Both the position numbers and the translations under genes were made by a program. From the NCBI GenBank assembly GCA_021818715.1, contig JAKATN010000002.1:62001-126000 (forward strand): a stretch of DNA of 64,000 nucleotides, written 5' to 3'. This DNA comes from Thermoplasmata archaeon (GTDB lineage Archaea > Thermoplasmatota > Thermoplasmata > Thermoplasmatales > Thermoplasmataceae). Under the pieces are notes generated by a model, which worked only from the letters and a program-made list of their open reading frames with translations, searched no databases and was not told the origin of the DNA. Positions 45,869 to 54,804 of this stretch are shown one piece after another; the first letter of the stretch is position 1, and every line of letters starts with the position of its first letter.

Positions 45869-47062
45869 TCACACCCTCTCCAAAATCATAGAATAGCCCT
45901 GTCCTCCGCCGACGCAAAGAGTAGCCAGACCCGTATTCTTTCCAGTTTCCTGCAGTGTGCGAGCAAGGGTTCCCAGGAGCCTGGCCCCGCTTGCGCCAAG
46001 CGGGTGGCCGATTGCAATGGCCCCACCGTTGATGTTCACCCTCTCAACAGGAATGCCGAACGCCCTCATAGTGTTCAGAGGGACCGCAGCAAAAGCTTCA
46101 TTTATTTCCCAAAGGTCGATGTCATCAGGTTTCAACCCGGCCCTGTCCAGTGCCTTTTTCGAGGCAGGTACCGGCCCCTCCCCCATTATGGACGGATCTA
46201 CAGCAGCCCATCCGAAAGACCGGATCTTTGCCAGGGGCTTAATCCCGGTCTCCTTGACCATCTTTCCCGACATCACTTCCACAATTGAAGCACCGGCATT
46301 GAGCGGTGATGAATTGCCGGCAGTGATCCTCCCTCCCGGCTTGAACGCTGGCTGAAGTTTTGCCATCTGCTCTATGCTTGCATCGTGCCTTATACTCTGA
46401 TCCTTGTCTATGGTGACAAACTCGTTACCCTTCTCCACTTTCACCGGCATTATCTCCCCTGCAAGGAAGCCGCTCTTTTCAGCTCTTGATGCTTCCCTGT
46501 GGCTCCTGAGCGCAAACTCATCCATCTCCCCCCTCTGAATGTTCTTCAGATCGGCCAGCTTCTCTGCGGTCAGACCCATATTGTAACCCACGTTCATGTC
46601 AAGCTTTGCGTATTCCGGCCTTACAAGCAGCTTGATGTTGGGTTTTATGTGGGGGTTGCCATTCAGAGGCACGTGGGTCATGTGCTCCATCCCGCCGGCC
46701 AGCACAATATCGGCATTCCCTGTGGCAATTTCCATTGAAGCTATGGAAATGGCATTCAGCGATGAGGAGCAGGCACGGTCCAGCGCCATTGCCGGAATCT
46801 TTAATGAAAGGTTGGAGAGCAGCACGGGATGCCTTCCCCCATACATCCAGTTCTCGTCGGCCTGAAGTGCACATCCAAATATTGCGTCATCAATCGCTTC
46901 CGGGTTTATCCCCGTGGAACTGACTGCGTTCTTAACCAAAAGGGAAAGTGCCTCATCCATACGGATGCTGTTGAACTGGTCCCTGTCAGGCTCAGAAGGC
47001 CTGGACCTCGAGAAAGGGGTTCTCCTGTAATGCACGATAAAAGATTCTCTGTCTTCCGTCAT
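45869..47062 (-). CDS. Acetyl-CoA acetyltransferase (thiolase)
   Basis: A thiolase of about 397 residues for the last step of beta-oxidation, or the reverse condensation. The nucleophilic cysteine is in DRACSSSLNAI (about 90). The NEAFA motif is in INEAFAAVPL, the catalytic histidine in IAIGHPLGASGARLLG, and the second cysteine in LCVGGGQGYSMI. A box near 47083-47092 gives a leaderless ATG at 47062, and it is the first gene of the operon with the two dehydrogenases. Confidence 0.96.
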   Translation of the reverse strand: MTEDRESFIVHYRRTPFSRSRPSEPDRDQFNSIRMDEALSLLVKNAVSSTGINPEAIDDAIFGCALQADENWMYGGRHPVLLSNLSLKIPAMALDRACSSSLNAISIASMEIATGNADIVLAGGMEHMTHVPLNGNPHIKPNIKLLVRPEYAKLDMNVGYNMGLTAEKLADLKNIQRGEMDEFALRSHREASRAEKSGFLAGEIMPVKVEKGNEFVTIDKDQSIRHDASIEQMAKLQPAFKPGGRITAGNSSPLNAGASIVEVMSGKMVKETGIKPLAKIRSFGWAAVDPSIMGEGPVPASKKALDRAGLKPDDIDLWEINEAFAAVPLNTMRAFGIPVERVNINGGAIAIGHPLGASGARLLGTLARTLQETGKNTGLATLCVGGGQGYSMILERV

Positions 47063-47225
47063 TATTGATTATAATGAACATATTTATTCATTTATCTGTG
47101 GTAGGTGAGAACCCCCTTGATCTTGCAAGGAGATGAAGGCGAACAGAAACTTTGAAGGGCTTTGGAAAAACTCAAGATGATTTGTAAGCCGGCATTATTT
47201 AAATCCCTCGTCCACATGTTGATGC

Positions 47226-47513
47226 GTGATACAGGTAGAGAACGTAAGCATAAGGGGAAATGAGCTTCAATACGTCAAAATAGACATGTGGGGAGCACCA
47301 TTGGTCATGCTCAAGGGAAAGAAGGGTTACGTTATGTGCGGTTATCTCAACATCGCAACTGCGGACAAACTGGGTGACTTCGCCGTCAGGGTCACGGGCG
47401 TGAAGGACCTGGATTCAGTTCTTGCATCGAAGGTTGTTGAGTGCTCGGCTGCGGCCAGCAGAGCAGGGATAAAGCAGGGGGATCCGGTGTCAGAAATTGC
47501 CGGACTGCTCTGA
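47226..47513 (+). CDS. DUF1805 protein
   Basis: The 95 residues match DUF1805: KIDMWGAPLVMLKGKKGYVMCGYLN split by a turn, then ATADKLGDFAVRVTGV and a helix near KVVECSAAASRAG. The function is unknown in this widespread family. It starts with GTG at 47226, about 25-30 bases after an ATTATTTAAAT box (47193-47203), so it is close to leaderless. It is convergent with the universal stress protein gene. Confidence 0.82.
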   Translation: MIQVENVSIRGNELQYVKIDMWGAPLVMLKGKKGYVMCGYLNIATADKLGDFAVRVTGVKDLDSVLASKVVECSAAASRAGIKQGDPVSEIAGLL

Positions 47514-47520
47514 GATACCA

Positions 47521-47943
47521 CTATTTGACCACAAGAACTGGAATACTGGATTCCTGCACAATTCTGGTGGATACGCTCCCCAGGAATATCCGTTTGGCTG
47601 CGGAAAGCCCCCTGCTTCCTGTGACAATAAGCCCTGCACCATTGGTTGTTGAGTAGTCCAAAATCGATCGTGAAGGTTCTCCCTCAAGAACCTCGGTAAT
47701 GCAACTCACTTTTTCATTCTCTGCCTTAGATTTCGCCTTATTCAGTATCTCATGGGCTTTTGAATAGACGCTATCCATGGATTCCTGTGGAACAACCACC
47801 CCCTCGCCATACAGGTGCGAAATATCCACAGCTGTTACAATCAGCAGCTGGTCTTTCAGCTCAGCAGCCAGGTTTATTGCAGTATCCAGTGCTTTTTCAG
47901 AATTTTCTGATCCATCGACGGCCACAAGTATTTTTGTAAACAC
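47521..47943 (-). CDS. Universal stress protein (UspA family)
   Basis: A single-domain Usp of 140 residues: ILVAVDGSENSEKALDTA at the N-terminus, and the ATP-binding signature GSRGLSAAKRIFLGSVS with the following IPVLVVK strand. Members with that G-x2-G-x9-G(S/T) motif bind ATP. The start is GTG at 47943. Confidence 0.93.
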   Translation of the reverse strand: MFTKILVAVDGSENSEKALDTAINLAAELKDQLLIVTAVDISHLYGEGVVVPQESMDSVYSKAHEILNKAKSKAENEKVSCITEVLEGEPSRSILDYSTTNGAGLIVTGSRGLSAAKRIFLGSVSTRIVQESSIPVLVVK

Positions 47944-48369
47944 AAATTAAATCGCGAATGCTGTAAAAAAAGGTTTCGATCTGAGCGAATGCGCACTATT
48001 TCAACTTTGGCTTTACGCCTGTCACGTTCAGCGATTGACGCCTGGAAATCCCGTCCCTGTCTATGCCATTGGCAAGGCTTAAATTCTATCAATAATCTTG
48101 CATGGATACGCAGCTGGACCGGGCACAGGCGGAGAGGGCGATTTTTGTGTTCCCTGCAGCCGGGGGACGGGCAAAACCAGTGATCATGCAAGGTGGATCG
48201 CTGAAGCATGATATAACGTGGGCATTCGCCAGAGGGATCCGCGATGGTCTTTCAAGTTCGCATTTAACGGCTGGGCGCTGTACAAATTCTTGGAATGATA
48301 AAATAAAGCGTAAAATGAAATTCCCGCCAGGAAGCGGGAAGATCAAAAAAGATGAAATGTTGTTTGAGA
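47944..48369. other. Intergenic stretch with a possible promoter and no certain gene
   Basis: A TATA-like GCTTAAATT at 48076-48084 is 18-26 bases before an ATG at 48102. The frame from there (130 codons to 48494) runs antisense over the next real gene, and its second half has poor composition, so it is not called. A short protein or RNA from this promoter is possible. The rest shows no clear feature. Confidence 0.35.
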
Positions 48370-48630
48370 TCAGAAGATCTTGGTTGCCTGTCTTACAGAA
48401 TGCTTCGTGGGGGGATTTACCTTTGAAAGCAATCCGTTCAGCTGGTCCACGCTCGGGCACGACCAGGAGCATATTGCCCTCCTCTCGTTGCTGATTACGT
48501 TGATGGAGTTCAGCTCAAATCCGCTGGGAAGCTTTCCATTCTTGGCCATATCCACTATGCTGTTTACCACGTTGAGCACTTTTTCCTGATCCCTTTCTTT
48601 CCATTCATGTTCCACTATTGCGTTTACCAT
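48370..48630 (-). CDS. Conserved-looking small protein, 86 residues, unknown function
   Basis: The frame VNAIVEHEWKERDQEKVLN (then helix, GKLPSGFELNSINVIS, and RRAICSWSCPSVDQL) reads like a small alpha/beta sandwich of the dimeric ferredoxin-like type. It ends with a conserved-looking PPTKHSVRQATKIF. Two cysteines flank a serine (WSCPS). Its ATG is divergent from the Bat-type regulator gene, 66 bases apart, with AT-rich boxes for both. Confidence 0.7.
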   Translation of the reverse strand: MVNAIVEHEWKERDQEKVLNVVNSIVDMAKNGKLPSGFELNSINVISNERRAICSWSCPSVDQLNGLLSKVNPPTKHSVRQATKIF

Positions 48631-48696
48631 TTTGGTTCCTCAAATCCATGAACCAGATAGAGTAAATACAGATGGTGCCATTCTGGACCGGTATAC

Positions 48697-49413
48697 ATGT
48701 ATGAAGTGAACCTGAAAACCAGGAACAACATGCCATTTTCAGAGCTCTCAAAAAAGTTTCCCGGGCTTCTTATTTACAGGTGGTGCAACTCTGCAGTCGA
48801 TTATCTTGAATTCTACGGCAAACAATATGAAATCGATCGGATCAGGGCCCTCCTCCCTGAGTTTGTTGAATCCCTCAACACAAATATCGTAAGTGAATCG
48901 AATGCAAGGGGCAGGCTTTCAGTGATGGTCTCATGCAGGTGCTCCGTCCATAACTCGGCAATCCGGATACTGGAGTCAAAAAACTGCCTGTGGCAGGCTC
49001 CCGTAATTTACCGCGGGGGGTACGAAAGAATCAATGCCGTCGCGTTCAACGAATCGGATCTTCAAGAGCTGTTTGAATCACTCTCGTCCATAGGGGAAGT
49101 TTCCCTTGAACGGAAGACGCGCCTTGAGCCAGAATCTCTGCATGACGTATACCTGATCCCGATCTCCAGCCTGCTGGGCAAGATGACCGAGAAGCAGCTC
49201 GGAATACTGAGAGAGGCGATCAGAAAGGGATACTTCTCGACCCCAAGGAAAACTACGGTGGAAGAACTGGCTGAAGGCGAGGGAATATCCGAATCTACAA
49301 TGCAGGAGCACATGAGCAAGGGAATCAACAAGCTTCTGGGCTCCATGGAACCATACATCAACCTGATGCTGGAATACAGGAAAAACCTGATGGAAGAACA
49401 CAGCGGCGAATGA
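48697..49413 (+). CDS. Bacterio-opsin-activator-type HTH regulator
   Basis: The 238 residues end with an HTH_10 domain: LTEKQL-like MTEKQLGILREAIRKGYFSTPRKTTVEELAEGEGIS divided into helices, then TMQEHMSKGINKLLG as the recognition helix. The N-terminal 150 residues form an alpha/beta sensing domain, with VSCRCS of possible metal or redox interest. Such regulators are common in archaea. It precedes the AidB-type dehydrogenase by 51 bases and may regulate it. Confidence 0.85.
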   Translation: MYEVNLKTRNNMPFSELSKKFPGLLIYRWCNSAVDYLEFYGKQYEIDRIRALLPEFVESLNTNIVSESNARGRLSVMVSCRCSVHNSAIRILESKNCLWQAPVIYRGGYERINAVAFNESDLQELFESLSSIGEVSLERKTRLEPESLHDVYLIPISSLLGKMTEKQLGILREAIRKGYFSTPRKTTVEELAEGEGISESTMQEHMSKGINKLLGSMEPYINLMLEYRKNLMEEHSGE

Positions 49414-49464
49414 CGGACGGCAGGCGGTACAGAAGCTTTAAGCTGGCAGTAAGAATCCATACTT

Positions 49465-51129
49465 ATGAAGAACAGGTTTTCCGAACTGTTCCATAGCAAA
49501 GGGGTGAACTATTATTCAGACGACCTGCCGCTGCAGGCTGCACTGGCATTCTTTGGCTTCGAGGGAGACAGCGATCTTTCCGGGCTTGGCCGATTCGTGT
49601 CCGAGGAATTCATTGAAGCCCTCGATTACATTGATCACTACGGGAAACCGGTTCTGAAGCCATGGAGCCTGACAGGGGAGAGGATTGATTACGTAAGGCT
49701 TTCGCCCGAGCACAGGTATATTCTGGACAGGTTGCAAAGATTCGGCCTGATCAGCAAGATGGTGAACGGATCTGAATCTCTTTTCTACCACTTCGTGACC
49801 GGCTACGTGGTTTCGGACTCCGGGATATTCTGCACATTCACCCTGACTGCACAGACAGCCTATGCACTGCAGAAATATGCAGACGAAGGGACCAGAAGAA
49901 GCTTTCTGCCCAAATTTTCTGATCCGGAAGAACCGTGGTATGGAGCGACCTTCTACACGGAAATACAGGGCGGGAGCGACCTGGGCGCAAACAAGACCGT
50001 TGCCAGGGAAAGGGACGACGGGTTCCTGATTTCCGGTCCGGACAAATACTTCGCGAGCAATGCGGGCATAGCAGACGGGGCCGTCGTCACAGCAAGGATT
50101 GAGGGTTCGAAGGACGGGGCGAAAGGAATCTCCACGTTCTTTGTACCTGCTTTACGCAGGGACGGAAGCCGGAATTACACGATCAGGAGGCTGAAGGACA
50201 AACTGGGAACTGTGGCGGTCCCCACCGGAGAGGTTGAATTCGATGACGCGGAAGCCTTCCTGCTTGGCAGCAGAGAATATGGAATTTACGTGGCAATGGA
50301 AATACTGTCCATATCAAGAATAGATGATGCAATTGCAGCAGTCGGCATTGCCAGAAAAGCTTTCTGGGAAGCATGCATCTATTCCACAGAAAGATACGCC
50401 TTTGGAAAACGCATATCAGATCACGAACTGCTTGCAAGGGACATGGTGGAAATGGAAGCGGAACTGGAAGCCGCCATGGTTGTCTCACTCATGGCAGCCA
50501 GGGAATTTGACAGAGCTTCAGGTTCAATGCCCCCATACGACGAAAGGTACAACCTGTCAAGACTGCTTGCCAGCCTTGCAAAAAACGTCGCGGCAGAGAC
50601 AAGTGCGATGGTGACCAGGTATTCAATGGAAATTGCAGGCGGCATCGGGTTCCTGGAGGAGTTTCCCATGGCAAAATTCCATAGGGATTCCATAGTAACA
50701 TCTATCTGGGAGGGGACCAGCAATATACAGGCGCTGGAAATGCTGGAGACGATAGTGAGGAAAAGAGCGGATATTTCCCTTATTAAACGCATGAAAGAGC
50801 TGATTGCGTCACTGAAAGACAGGGCACTAGCCAGCGATCTTGAAAAGGAAACCACGCTGTTATTTGAGAGAATAGGCAGGGTTCTCAAGAGCGGAGAAGG
50901 GGAATTTCACTCGAAAACCATACTTATGGAAATTGGCGAACTGGTTGCCACGGTACTGATGTTTTCGATCGCGGATCGGTCTGCTCCGGGGAGCGAGATA
51001 TTCCGGTCTTCAGCAAAAGTGTACTATGCCAGGCATTTCCGGATGGCAGAAGATTACAGGAAGCTTGTTCTCGGGTCAGGAAGCATCATAAGCTGGATGT
51101 CTGATGCTGCAGCATCCGCAAAGAAATAG
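49465..51129 (+). CDS. AidB-type acyl-CoA dehydrogenase
   Basis: The 554 residues are longer than normal acyl-CoA dehydrogenases and match the AidB branch. An N-terminal part (about 1-130) contains the extra helices, followed by GATFYTEIQGGSDLGANKT, FASNAGIADGAVVTAR, ERYAFGKRISDHEL, EIAGGIGFLEEFPMAKFHRDS and the catalytic glutamate in SIWEGTSNIQ. A C-terminal helical extension (about 440-554) follows. AidB binds DNA in E. coli, but substrate use here is unknown. It lies after the Bat-type regulator. Confidence 0.92.
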   Translation: MKNRFSELFHSKGVNYYSDDLPLQAALAFFGFEGDSDLSGLGRFVSEEFIEALDYIDHYGKPVLKPWSLTGERIDYVRLSPEHRYILDRLQRFGLISKMVNGSESLFYHFVTGYVVSDSGIFCTFTLTAQTAYALQKYADEGTRRSFLPKFSDPEEPWYGATFYTEIQGGSDLGANKTVARERDDGFLISGPDKYFASNAGIADGAVVTARIEGSKDGAKGISTFFVPALRRDGSRNYTIRRLKDKLGTVAVPTGEVEFDDAEAFLLGSREYGIYVAMEILSISRIDDAIAAVGIARKAFWEACIYSTERYAFGKRISDHELLARDMVEMEAELEAAMVVSLMAAREFDRASGSMPPYDERYNLSRLLASLAKNVAAETSAMVTRYSMEIAGGIGFLEEFPMAKFHRDSIVTSIWEGTSNIQALEMLETIVRKRADISLIKRMKELIASLKDRALASDLEKETTLLFERIGRVLKSGEGEFHSKTILMEIGELVATVLMFSIADRSAPGSEIFRSSAKVYYARHFRMAEDYRKLVLGSGSIISWMSDAAASAKK

Positions 51130-51458
51130 CTGCCGAACTTGCTTTATCATTCAAGATCAATGCGACGCCAATCACACCTGGACAGGGTTACGGGCGGGCA
51201 AATCAATTGATTATTCGCGCAAGTAGCATACCTGGTAATACCGGCAATACCAGATCGTACTGCAAATGCCTCAAAAATGGGGGTCACAGGAACGTATAAT
51301 GCCGAATAAAGTCCAGTTGCGGGCGGCCTGCATTGCAGATCACCAGATTCAACAAAACGCTATCAAGATCCATGCCTGTCTGCATGTGCCGGAAGGCTGG
51401 TAATGAGGACAATATGAGGAACTGGAATCTTTTTTAAGGTAACTCAAATCCCCTGCTT
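51130..51458. other. Intergenic stretch before the pyrophosphatase gene
   Basis: It contains the promoter of hppA at its right end (TTTTTTAA, 51430-51437). A weak 6-bp inverted repeat CTGGTA/TACCAG lies at 51232-51253. No gene or RNA is visible. Confidence 0.4.
51430..51437 (+). promoter_or_regulatory. TATA box of hppA
   Basis: TTTTTTAA is centred 25 bases before ATG 51459, so the mRNA is leaderless. Confidence 0.6.
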
Positions 51459-53564
51459 ATGTACGGAACGTTATTCGGCTGGGAACTTTTCATTCTGGCC
51501 GTATCATTTGTGGGGCTCATATATGCTATAGCACAGAGTTACCTGCTCTTGAAGATACCGGTGGACGACGCCGTTGCGAAGGAAATTTCGGATCACATAA
51601 AGACCGGTTCGAATGCATTCATGAAGAGGCAGTACACCTGGGTTTTCATTTTCGCTGTTGTGCTGGCAATAGTTATATTCGCGGCCTTCACAGCGATTGG
51701 GCAGGAGACAGACGGCGGCAAACTTGCTGCAGGTTTCATAGTGGGGGCAGTAGGTTCTGCAGTAGCCGGCCTGGCCGGGATGAATGTGTCAATCAGATCC
51801 AACGTCAGGTGTGCGATAAAGGCAAAGTCTGGACTCAACGATGCCCTCAAGGTGGCTTTCAGAGGCGGCAGCGTTACCGGCCTCACCGTAGTTTCACTCG
51901 CATTGCTGGGCTTAGTGGTCTTCTACATGCTATACCAGGATCCCTCGCTGATGGTGGGTTACATCTTTGGGGCCTCTCTCGTGAGCCTTTTTGCAAGAGT
52001 CGGGGGCGGGATATTCACCAAGGGTGCCGATGTTGGAGCAGACCTTGTCGGTAAGGTGGAAGCCGGCATACCTGAAGACGATCCAAGGAATCCTGCGACG
52101 ATTGCCGACAACGTGGGGGATAACGTAGGCGACTGCGCCGGTATGGGCGCCGATCTATTCGAGACATATGTGGTGACCGCGCTTGCTTCCATGCTGCTCG
52201 GATATCTCGTGTACATAAGCGGCTATACATTCCTCGGAACCTTTGGAATAATATTCCCGCTTGTTCTTGGCGCAGTCGGTGTTCTATCTTCCATCTTTGC
52301 CACATTGTTTGTGAGGAAAGGAGAGGGGCAGAGGATCATGACCGCCCTTTACAAGGGTCTCATAGTTACTGTCATAACCTCAGAAATTGGATTTTACATT
52401 GTTGATTACCTGATGCTTGGAGGGAACCTTGCCATATTCGGTGACACGCTGATCGGTTCAATCATAATGCTTGTGGTTGTCTACGTCACAGAGTACTACA
52501 CCTCAGAGAGATACAGGCCCGTTGCCAGGATTGCGGACGCTTCCACAACCGGGGTTGGAACCAATATCATCACAGGTCTCGGGTATGGTCTTCAGGCAGT
52601 CTTTGTCCCTTCAATCGTTATCGTCGCGGGAATAGTTACCGCCTACGGAATAACCTCTTATTCGCTGGGAAGCCAGCTCACGGCAACGTACGCAGGATTG
52701 TACGGAATTGGAATTGCAGCAGCCTCGCTTCTGTCAGCAACGGGAATGATAATCTCCATCGACTCATACGGCCCAATAACGGACAATGCAGGCGGGATTG
52801 CTGAAATGGCCGGCTTTGATGAGAAGACAAGGAAGGATGTGACAGACCCGCTCGATGCGGTAGGGAATACCACAAAGGCGGTCACAAAAGGATATGCAAT
52901 CGGAAGCGCCCTGCTTGCCGCTCTCACCCTGTTTGCCGCCTTCAAGATTGACATATCCGGATCATTCACTTCCCTTGAGCTTGACAACCCACTGGTTCTT
53001 GTTGGCCTGCTCATAGGTGCAATACTCCCGTTCTTCTTCACTTCGTACCTCATGAACTCGGTCGGGAAGGCTGCGCATGCAATCGTTGAAGAGGTAAGGA
53101 GGCAGTTTACTGCAGACAAAGGCATACTGGAAGGCAAGTCGAAGCCGGATTACGGAAAAGCGGTAGACATAGTGACCAAGGAAGCTCTCAGGCAGCTCGC
53201 GATGCCTGCAATCATCGGTGTAGGCACGCCAATTGTCGTTGGATTCACGCTTGGGCCTCTTGCTCTGGGGGGAGTCCTCCTCGGAGTGATACTGGGAGGA
53301 TATCCGCTCGCCATTATGATGACAGTCGGCGGCGGTGCCTGGGATAACGCGAAGAAATACATCGAGCAGGGAAACTACGGCGGGAAGGGATCCGAAGCCC
53401 ACAAGGCTGCCGTGGCCGGGGATACCGTTGGAGATGCCACGAAAGACACGGCTGGCCCGGCTATAAACCCGCTGATCAAGGTCGTAAACACGGTCTCCAT
53501 CCTTTTCATCAGCATAATGCTGAGCCACTATGCCCTGATGGGAATAATCAGCTATTTCCTCTGA
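51459..53564 (+). CDS. hppA: Membrane-bound H+-pumping pyrophosphatase, potassium-independent type
   Basis: It hydrolyses pyrophosphate and pumps protons out of the cell. The 701 residues form about 16 membrane helices. The catalytic loops have GGGIFTKGADVGADLVGK, then the acidic motif EDDPRNPATIADNVGDNVGD (DNVGDNVGD), and DNAKKYIE with the final KAAVAGDTVGDATKDTAGPA. The segment GNTTKAVTKGYAIGSA has lysine after GNTT, the mark of potassium-independent enzymes. For an acidophile this would help keep cytoplasmic pH near neutral. T-rich terminators follow. Confidence 0.96.
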   Translation: MYGTLFGWELFILAVSFVGLIYAIAQSYLLLKIPVDDAVAKEISDHIKTGSNAFMKRQYTWVFIFAVVLAIVIFAAFTAIGQETDGGKLAAGFIVGAVGSAVAGLAGMNVSIRSNVRCAIKAKSGLNDALKVAFRGGSVTGLTVVSLALLGLVVFYMLYQDPSLMVGYIFGASLVSLFARVGGGIFTKGADVGADLVGKVEAGIPEDDPRNPATIADNVGDNVGDCAGMGADLFETYVVTALASMLLGYLVYISGYTFLGTFGIIFPLVLGAVGVLSSIFATLFVRKGEGQRIMTALYKGLIVTVITSEIGFYIVDYLMLGGNLAIFGDTLIGSIIMLVVVYVTEYYTSERYRPVARIADASTTGVGTNIITGLGYGLQAVFVPSIVIVAGIVTAYGITSYSLGSQLTATYAGLYGIGIAAASLLSATGMIISIDSYGPITDNAGGIAEMAGFDEKTRKDVTDPLDAVGNTTKAVTKGYAIGSALLAALTLFAAFKIDISGSFTSLELDNPLVLVGLLIGAILPFFFTSYLMNSVGKAAHAIVEEVRRQFTADKGILEGKSKPDYGKAVDIVTKEALRQLAMPAIIGVGTPIVVGFTLGPLALGGVLLGVILGGYPLAIMMTVGGGAWDNAKKYIEQGNYGGKGSEAHKAAVAGDTVGDATKDTAGPAINPLIKVVNTVSILFISIMLSHYALMGIISYFL

Positions 53565-53579
53565 TTTTCCCAATCCCAC

Positions 53580-53607
53580 TTTTTTATTTTTAAAGTTCTG
53601 CTTTTTT
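53580..53607 (+). terminator. T-rich terminator after hppA
   Basis: Three T-tracts (53580-53585, 53587-53591 and 53602-53607) within 30 bases follow the hppA stop. Archaeal transcription often ends at such oligo-T stretches. Confidence 0.5.
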
Positions 53608-53736
53608 GACGCTTAAGCCTTATGGACAGTCAGTTCATGCGGCAATTTCTCAACCGGCACTGCCCGATCCCCGGTCCAAGTAACATCTTAATACAGGTTG
53701 TCATAATCTTCTTTGAACGGACTGACAGGGAAACTC

Positions 53737-54804
53737 ATGGAAAAGTATCTGGTGCTTGAAGACGGGACGATTTTCAAGGGCACTGCCTTCGGTTCGGATG
53801 CAGATTCCACGGGAGAAGTTGTTTTCACCACGTCAATGACCGGCTATGTGGAAACCCTGACCGATCCCTCATACAGGGGGCAGATAGTCGTCTTTGCCAG
53901 CCCAACTGCCGGAAACTATGTCTGGAATGAGGAGATGATGGAGTCTGACAGGGTGCAGGTCTCCGGGGTAATCACGAAGGACGGTCATGCCATATACAGG
54001 TCAACAGACGATGACGAACCGCTGGACGGATTCCTGAAAAAATACGCCATTCCTGGGATTGATGGCATCGACACCAGGCGCCTTATCATGAAGATAAGGG
54101 AAAACGGGACGATGAAGGGGGCTATATGCAGCGATCCTTCCGACCTCAAGGGGATACCTGATCCGATGTCCACCGATCTACTCGGGGAGCTCCGGATCAG
54201 GAAACGCACAATACCGGGGAGCGGGGAATTCGCAATCCTGCTTGTGGACACTGGCGCAAAGAGGTCAATAATCAGCAGGCTTTCTGCCATCGGAACTGTA
54301 GACATAGTTCCCTACAATGCAGATTTTGCGTCGATGGGAGAAGATTATGACATCATATTCCTTTCCAACGGGCCCGGCGATCCTGCACATCCGGCGAACC
54401 GTTCTCTCACTGACTTCGTAGCCAGCAGACTGGGAAAGGTGCCGATAGCGGGCATATGCCTCGGACACCAGATAATCGCTCTGGCCAGCGGTGCGCACAC
54501 AATAAAGATGAAGTACGGGCACCGCGGGGTCAACCACAGCGTCACGGACGGAAAAAAGATACTGATAACAACGCAGAACCATGGCTACTCTGTGGACGAG
54601 GCCAGCATTGAGGGAACCGGCCTCAGGGTCACGCTTCGCGACAGCAACGACAGAACAGTGGAGGGACTTGAGAGCAAAAGAAAATCCATCATGTCGGTGC
54701 AGTACCACCCTGAAGCGTCTCCGGGCCCGATGGACAGCATGAATTTTTTCAGGGATGTCGAGAACCTGGCGAGGGGTGGCTGTGCCGAGAGACAGGGCCA
54801 TTGA
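53737..54804 (+). CDS. carA: Carbamoyl-phosphate synthase small subunit (glutaminase)
   Basis: It releases ammonia from glutamine for carbamoyl phosphate, used in pyrimidine and arginine synthesis. The N-terminal domain (KYLVLEDGTIFKGTAFG, TSMTGYVETLTDPSY) is typical. The class I amidotransferase triad is cysteine in GICLGHQII and His/Glu in QYHPEASPGP. The frame could begin at TTG 53713, but the family start is ATG 53737 (355 residues). It overlaps carB by 23 bases. Confidence 0.97.
   Translation: MEKYLVLEDGTIFKGTAFGSDADSTGEVVFTTSMTGYVETLTDPSYRGQIVVFASPTAGNYVWNEEMMESDRVQVSGVITKDGHAIYRSTDDDEPLDGFLKKYAIPGIDGIDTRRLIMKIRENGTMKGAICSDPSDLKGIPDPMSTDLLGELRIRKRTIPGSGEFAILLVDTGAKRSIISRLSAIGTVDIVPYNADFASMGEDYDIIFLSNGPGDPAHPANRSLTDFVASRLGKVPIAGICLGHQIIALASGAHTIKMKYGHRGVNHSVTDGKKILITTQNHGYSVDEASIEGTGLRVTLRDSNDRTVEGLESKRKSIMSVQYHPEASPGPMDSMNFFRDVENLARGGCAERQGH

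Noticed and set aside
48102-48494. 130-codon plus-strand frame after a TATA-like box
   Set aside because: Its second half is antisense to a better-supported small gene (48370-48630) and the composition turns shadow-like, so it is not called as a gene.
51232-51253. CTGGTA/TACCAG inverted repeat as operator of hppA
   Set aside because: Only 6 bp, almost 200 bases from the TATA box; expected by chance in a region of this size.
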